DNA from: Alphaproteobacteria bacterium
GTDB lineage: Bacteria; Pseudomonadota; Alphaproteobacteria; Micavibrionales; Micavibrionaceae
Assembly (NCBI GenBank): GCA_023140905.1
Contig: JAGLKS010000010.1
Location: 1 to 6,961 of the forward strand
DNA: 6,961 bases
Direction of reading: 5' to 3'
Both the position numbers and the translations under genes were made by a program. This document shows positions 6,357 to 6,961 of this stretch, in pieces. The notes under the pieces were generated by a model. That model saw only the letters and a list, made by a program, of their open reading frames with translations, was not told the origin of the DNA and did no database searches. How positions within the stretch are numbered: position 1 is the stretch's first letter; each line of letters begins with the position of its first letter.

Positions 6357-6961
6357 ATGGGTCTAACACCCAACATCATTAAAGATAAAGAATATACAGA
6401 TTTTCTGGAGAGGCTTGCGGATGCGGCTTCGGAAGTCACACTGCCCATGTTTAAGAAGCCTCTTGATGTGGACAATAAGGGCAAAAAGCTTCAACTTAAC
6501 TATGACCCCGTAACAGAGGCCGACAAACAAGCGGAAAATGCCATTCGCAGACTGATCTCTCAAAATTATCCTGACCATAATATTCTTGGGGAAGAACATG
6601 GAAAGAAGCAGAATGGCAAGTCCCCATATACATGGGTCATTGATCCCATTGACGGCACACGCGCCTACATCTGTGGCATCCCTACCTGGGGAACATTGAT
6701 TGCTTTAAATGATGGAAAACGACCAGTATTGGGTATGTTGGATCAGCCCTACCTTAAAGAACGCTATATTGGCACGCCGGAGGGGTCATTTCTGAACGGA
6801 GACAGAATTATCTGTCGGCCCTGTACAGAATTGTCAGAGGCAACAGTTTCAACCACGGACCCAACGCAGTTTTTCGCCTGTTCAGATGATTTGTCCGCCT
6901 TCAACAGGGTCGCAGCCAAAGCCCGTTTAGTACGTAACGGCTATGATTGTTATGCCTATGC
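6357..6961 (+). CDS. hisN: Histidinol-phosphatase of the inositol monophosphatase family, HisN-type (3' end outside window)
   Basis: HisN-type enzymes dephosphorylate L-histidinol phosphate, the penultimate reaction sequence of histidine biosynthesis, in the cytoplasm with Mg2+. The first 201 residues are present. Visible motifs: DPVTEAD (50-56), LGEEHG with probable metal ligand E79, and WVIDPIDGTRAY (93-104) with ligands D96 and D99. Next come the GIPTWGTLIAL segment (107-117), PVLGMLDQP (123-131) and the NGYDCYAY stretch at the window edge. DGTRAY/F followed by G-x-P-x-x-GTLIAL and the late DCYAY is typical of HisN rather than CysQ or SuhB. The C-terminal WD metal ligand lies beyond the window. 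The ATG at 6357 has AGGAG at 6344-6348, eight bases upstream. It is the second member of this superfamily here, clearly distinct from the CysQ-like protein. It follows the 86-aa gene by 82 bases and has its own likely promoter. Family is firm; the substrate is inferred from motif style. Confidence 0.85.
   Translation, partial: MGLTPNIIKDKEYTDFLERLADAASEVTLPMFKKPLDVDNKGKKLQLNYDPVTEADKQAENAIRRLISQNYPDHNILGEEHGKKQNGKSPYTWVIDPIDGTRAYICGIPTWGTLIALNDGKRPVLGMLDQPYLKERYIGTPEGSFLNGDRIICRPCTELSEATVSTTDPTQFFACSDDLSAFNRVAAKARLVRNGYDCYAY

Overview
This 6,961-base window carries seven supportable protein genes plus one small candidate gene, packed with short gaps; there is no gene-free stretch over 300 bases. 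It looks like an alphaproteobacterial chromosome of low to moderate GC. That placement is an inference from the style of the TypA, CysQ-like and HisN-like proteins and from the gene mix, not from a marker gene. No tRNA, rRNA, CRISPR array, insertion sequence or recombinase was seen.

Left part (1-2584, + strand): the 3' end of a UDP-glucose 6-dehydrogenase gene (ugd), then a CysQ-like phosphatase of the inositol-monophosphatase superfamily, then an unrecognised protein with a clean signal peptide and five cysteines in the mature part. After these comes a 42-codon ORF with a G-rich ribosome binding site. Middle (2616-3851, - strand): a polytopic membrane protein of the O-antigen ligase/polymerase (Wzy_C/WaaL-like) type, convergent with the small ORF. 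UDP-glucuronate supply from Ugd and the ligase-like protein both point to surface polysaccharide work, so the left half may be the edge of an envelope-polysaccharide region.

Right part (3852-6961, + strand): a 246-base divergent intergenic region contains a perfect tandem 14-bp repeat directly upstream of a TTGACA box. It precedes typA/bipA, a ribosome-associated GTPase. Next are an 86-aa unrecognised small protein and the start of a second inositol-monophosphatase-superfamily gene that reads as a HisN-type histidinol-phosphatase and runs off the window. This part is less AT-rich and looks like housekeeping chromosome.

I found no convincing new multi-gene system. The best leads are the tandem repeat at the typA promoter, the 42-codon ORF, the secreted cysteine-containing protein with an awkward translation start, and an inverted repeat overlapping the likely hisN promoter.
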